Assembly: GCA_030068075.1 (NCBI GenBank)
Contig: CM057825.1
Location: 83,547,123-83,611,122, forward strand
DNA from: Paguma larvata
Lineage: Eukaryota; Chordata; Mammalia; Carnivora; Viverridae
Length of the DNA: 64,000 nt
Direction: 5' to 3'
The stretch's first letter is position 1, and every line of letters begins with the position of its first letter. The notes under the pieces were generated by a model, which was not told the DNA's origin, made no database searches, and saw nothing but the letters and a program-made list of their open reading frames with translations. A program made the position numbers and the translations under genes. Shown piece by piece: positions 62,301-64,000 of this stretch.

Positions 62301-64000
62301 AAGCACTAGTGGACATATTTAAGTCACCTTTCTTTTTTTTAAAAAGAAAACAAACACTACTATAAAATAAGATCCCAGATCACTTTTCCTGTAATCCATG
62401 GGAATAAATGTCACGTTCTCTTGTATATAATCTGTTTGCAGTTATTCTTCATTTTTCTGGGCTGCCGTGTGTTATTTCAACCTAAACCCACACACACTCT
62501 GCTTCAAACTGGAGGAGACCTAATTCTGAACTTGAATGTTTTGAAATTAAAATTTTAAATCCCACTGAAGTGAAGATATTCTTTCAAGCAAATGACAGAC
62601 GCAGAACTGGTCAGTTTAGCTCACTTTTTTTATCACAAGAGCAAATATGCGAAGGTGTATTTTTAAGTCACAACAATAAGGTGGAAACATTTTTAAATAC
62701 TCTCAGGCGATACAGTTCAATGAGTGCATTCTTTGGGGAACAGGTCATTGTCATTAATGATTTCCCATGACAAAAAGTCAAAACATACTCTACATTTAAA
62801 AAAATGTAATAGAGTCCTCTCCAATAGTTAGGTTGTTAATACGACCGTATGGTGATTTTTGTTCTTCGTATCATTTCATATATCTATTCATAATCAACTC
62901 TAGGAAAGAAAGTTACTCCTGACAACGTGATAGACCCTCCGTCCTATAAATAAGCAATCCATAATAGATCAGCAGAGGATGATATCATGCTATTTAAGAA
63001 CGGAGATTTTTTCCTCTATTTTAAACAGAGGGGTAAATTTCCAGGAATTCAGTGCCCAAGTGACCTGTAGTGTAATGTGCAGACTTCACTGTTTCTTAGT
63101 TTAAATTGTGTCTACATTGTCTTATATATCCGAGTAACTGTAATCAAAGAAACTTTGCAATTTGCCTATTCTTGGAAGTACCTAAGTTTCTATTTTAGAC
63201 ACAAAACACATCAATGGAAGCATGAGATTTCTCAGTTTTAAGAGGTGAGGTTTTTATATAAAGAGCTCAGTAAGCTGTGTTTTCATAATAAATAGACCCA
63301 TTAAAAGGGAAACATCTCTAAACAAAATGGTTGTCCTCTAAAGATTTCCCATCACCTTTGCTCTGCTGATGGGAATTTGAAAACTAAATACAGTCCATAG
63401 GCACACATTCCACGTGCACACACGCACAAGCCCCGTGCACACCCTCAAACCCCAACTCTGAGACTTTCCCTCTTTGACTACAATCATACAGCTTGTGAAT
63501 GAAATATATTCATATGAAAACAGCAGAGGTGAAGAAGGAACGTAGACTCCTGCTTCCTTATTTGAAGAAAGAAAAAGTGTTCCCTATGCCACATGATTCT
63601 TACAAAACTTCCTTGCGCCTATTAATCTAAACTTTAAGTGTATTATTTAGGAGAAATTGCAAGCTTCGTGCTTTTAAACTGTTACCCCCCCCCATTTTCG
63701 TTCAATATTACCAACCTTAACACAGATTATGCTAACTCGATTGCAAATTATTATGGTTTTTAAAACGGCATTCGGGAGTCCTGAATAAAGATAGGATTTT
63801 AAAGTAGTGTTTATAATATTTAGAAGGGGGAAAAAAGGAGGGAATGAAACTATACTGAACACTTAGAAATGTGTGGAGTTTTATACTTGTGCAGATAAAG
63901 TGTGAGGTAGCCTTACCCTGTGAAACCAAGACCACAAATGATATGTGTCAGTAGGTTCTTTGATAGGGCTTCTGGCCACAGTGTTTTTGTCCTGTCAAAC

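Overview
The window is nuclear DNA from a carnivore, most likely a cat or another feliform. About sixteen copies of a tRNA-Lys-derived carnivore SINE are present (head 'GGGGCGCCTGGGTGGCTCAG'). They carry the CT-rich, 'CTCTGCCCCTCCC', '(A)AATAAATAAA' tail style that I associate with felids rather than dogs or bears. Ancient MIR, L2 and L1 remnants, processed ribosomal-protein pseudogenes, CpG islands and GT-AG splice sites complete a mammalian picture. There are no bacterial-type genes. Nearly all the open frames are chance frames in repeats, microsatellites or GC-rich DNA.

The one real protein-coding piece is the 5' end of ZEB2 (SIP1/ZFHX1B) on the + strand. The first coding exon lies at 52118-52259, with the start codon at 52187. 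It encodes [20 protein letters not shown] and a few more residues, ending in a phase-1 GTAAGA donor. I place a 5'-untranslated exon ending at 49578 (CAG|GTAGGT), which gives a 2,539-base 5'-UTR intron. Everything after 52259 is the start of the next, long intron. A large CpG island surrounds the coding exon (about 51,500-53,690). A second, smaller one lies about 7 kb upstream (about 44,820-45,320) and may be a further promoter.

Layout: 1-41 kb is the repeat-bearing upstream flank (gene desert in mammals). It holds SINEs in both orientations, an old near-full-length L1 (about 10.8-16.0 kb), two further L1 3' ends, MIR/L2 relics, several microsatellites and two dead processed pseudogenes: RPL18A (about 9.74-10.33 kb) and RPL35A (14.40-14.91 kb, inserted inside the L1). 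From about 41.05 kb to the end I find no SINE or L1 at all, only simple repeats and poly-G runs. This is the repeat-poor pattern typical of dosage-sensitive developmental regulators.

The most interesting observation concerns translation control of ZEB2. If the 5'-UTR intron is removed as I place it, an upstream ORF becomes open across the splice junction. It has 35 codons and ends 13 bases before the ZEB2 start codon. If the intron is kept, the two halves separate into different uORFs. Published work on ZEB2 describes control by retention of this intron under a natural antisense transcript, so this uORF switch is a testable addition. The ZEB2 start codon itself has a weak context, while Met6 (the position matching the ZEB1 start) has a strong one.
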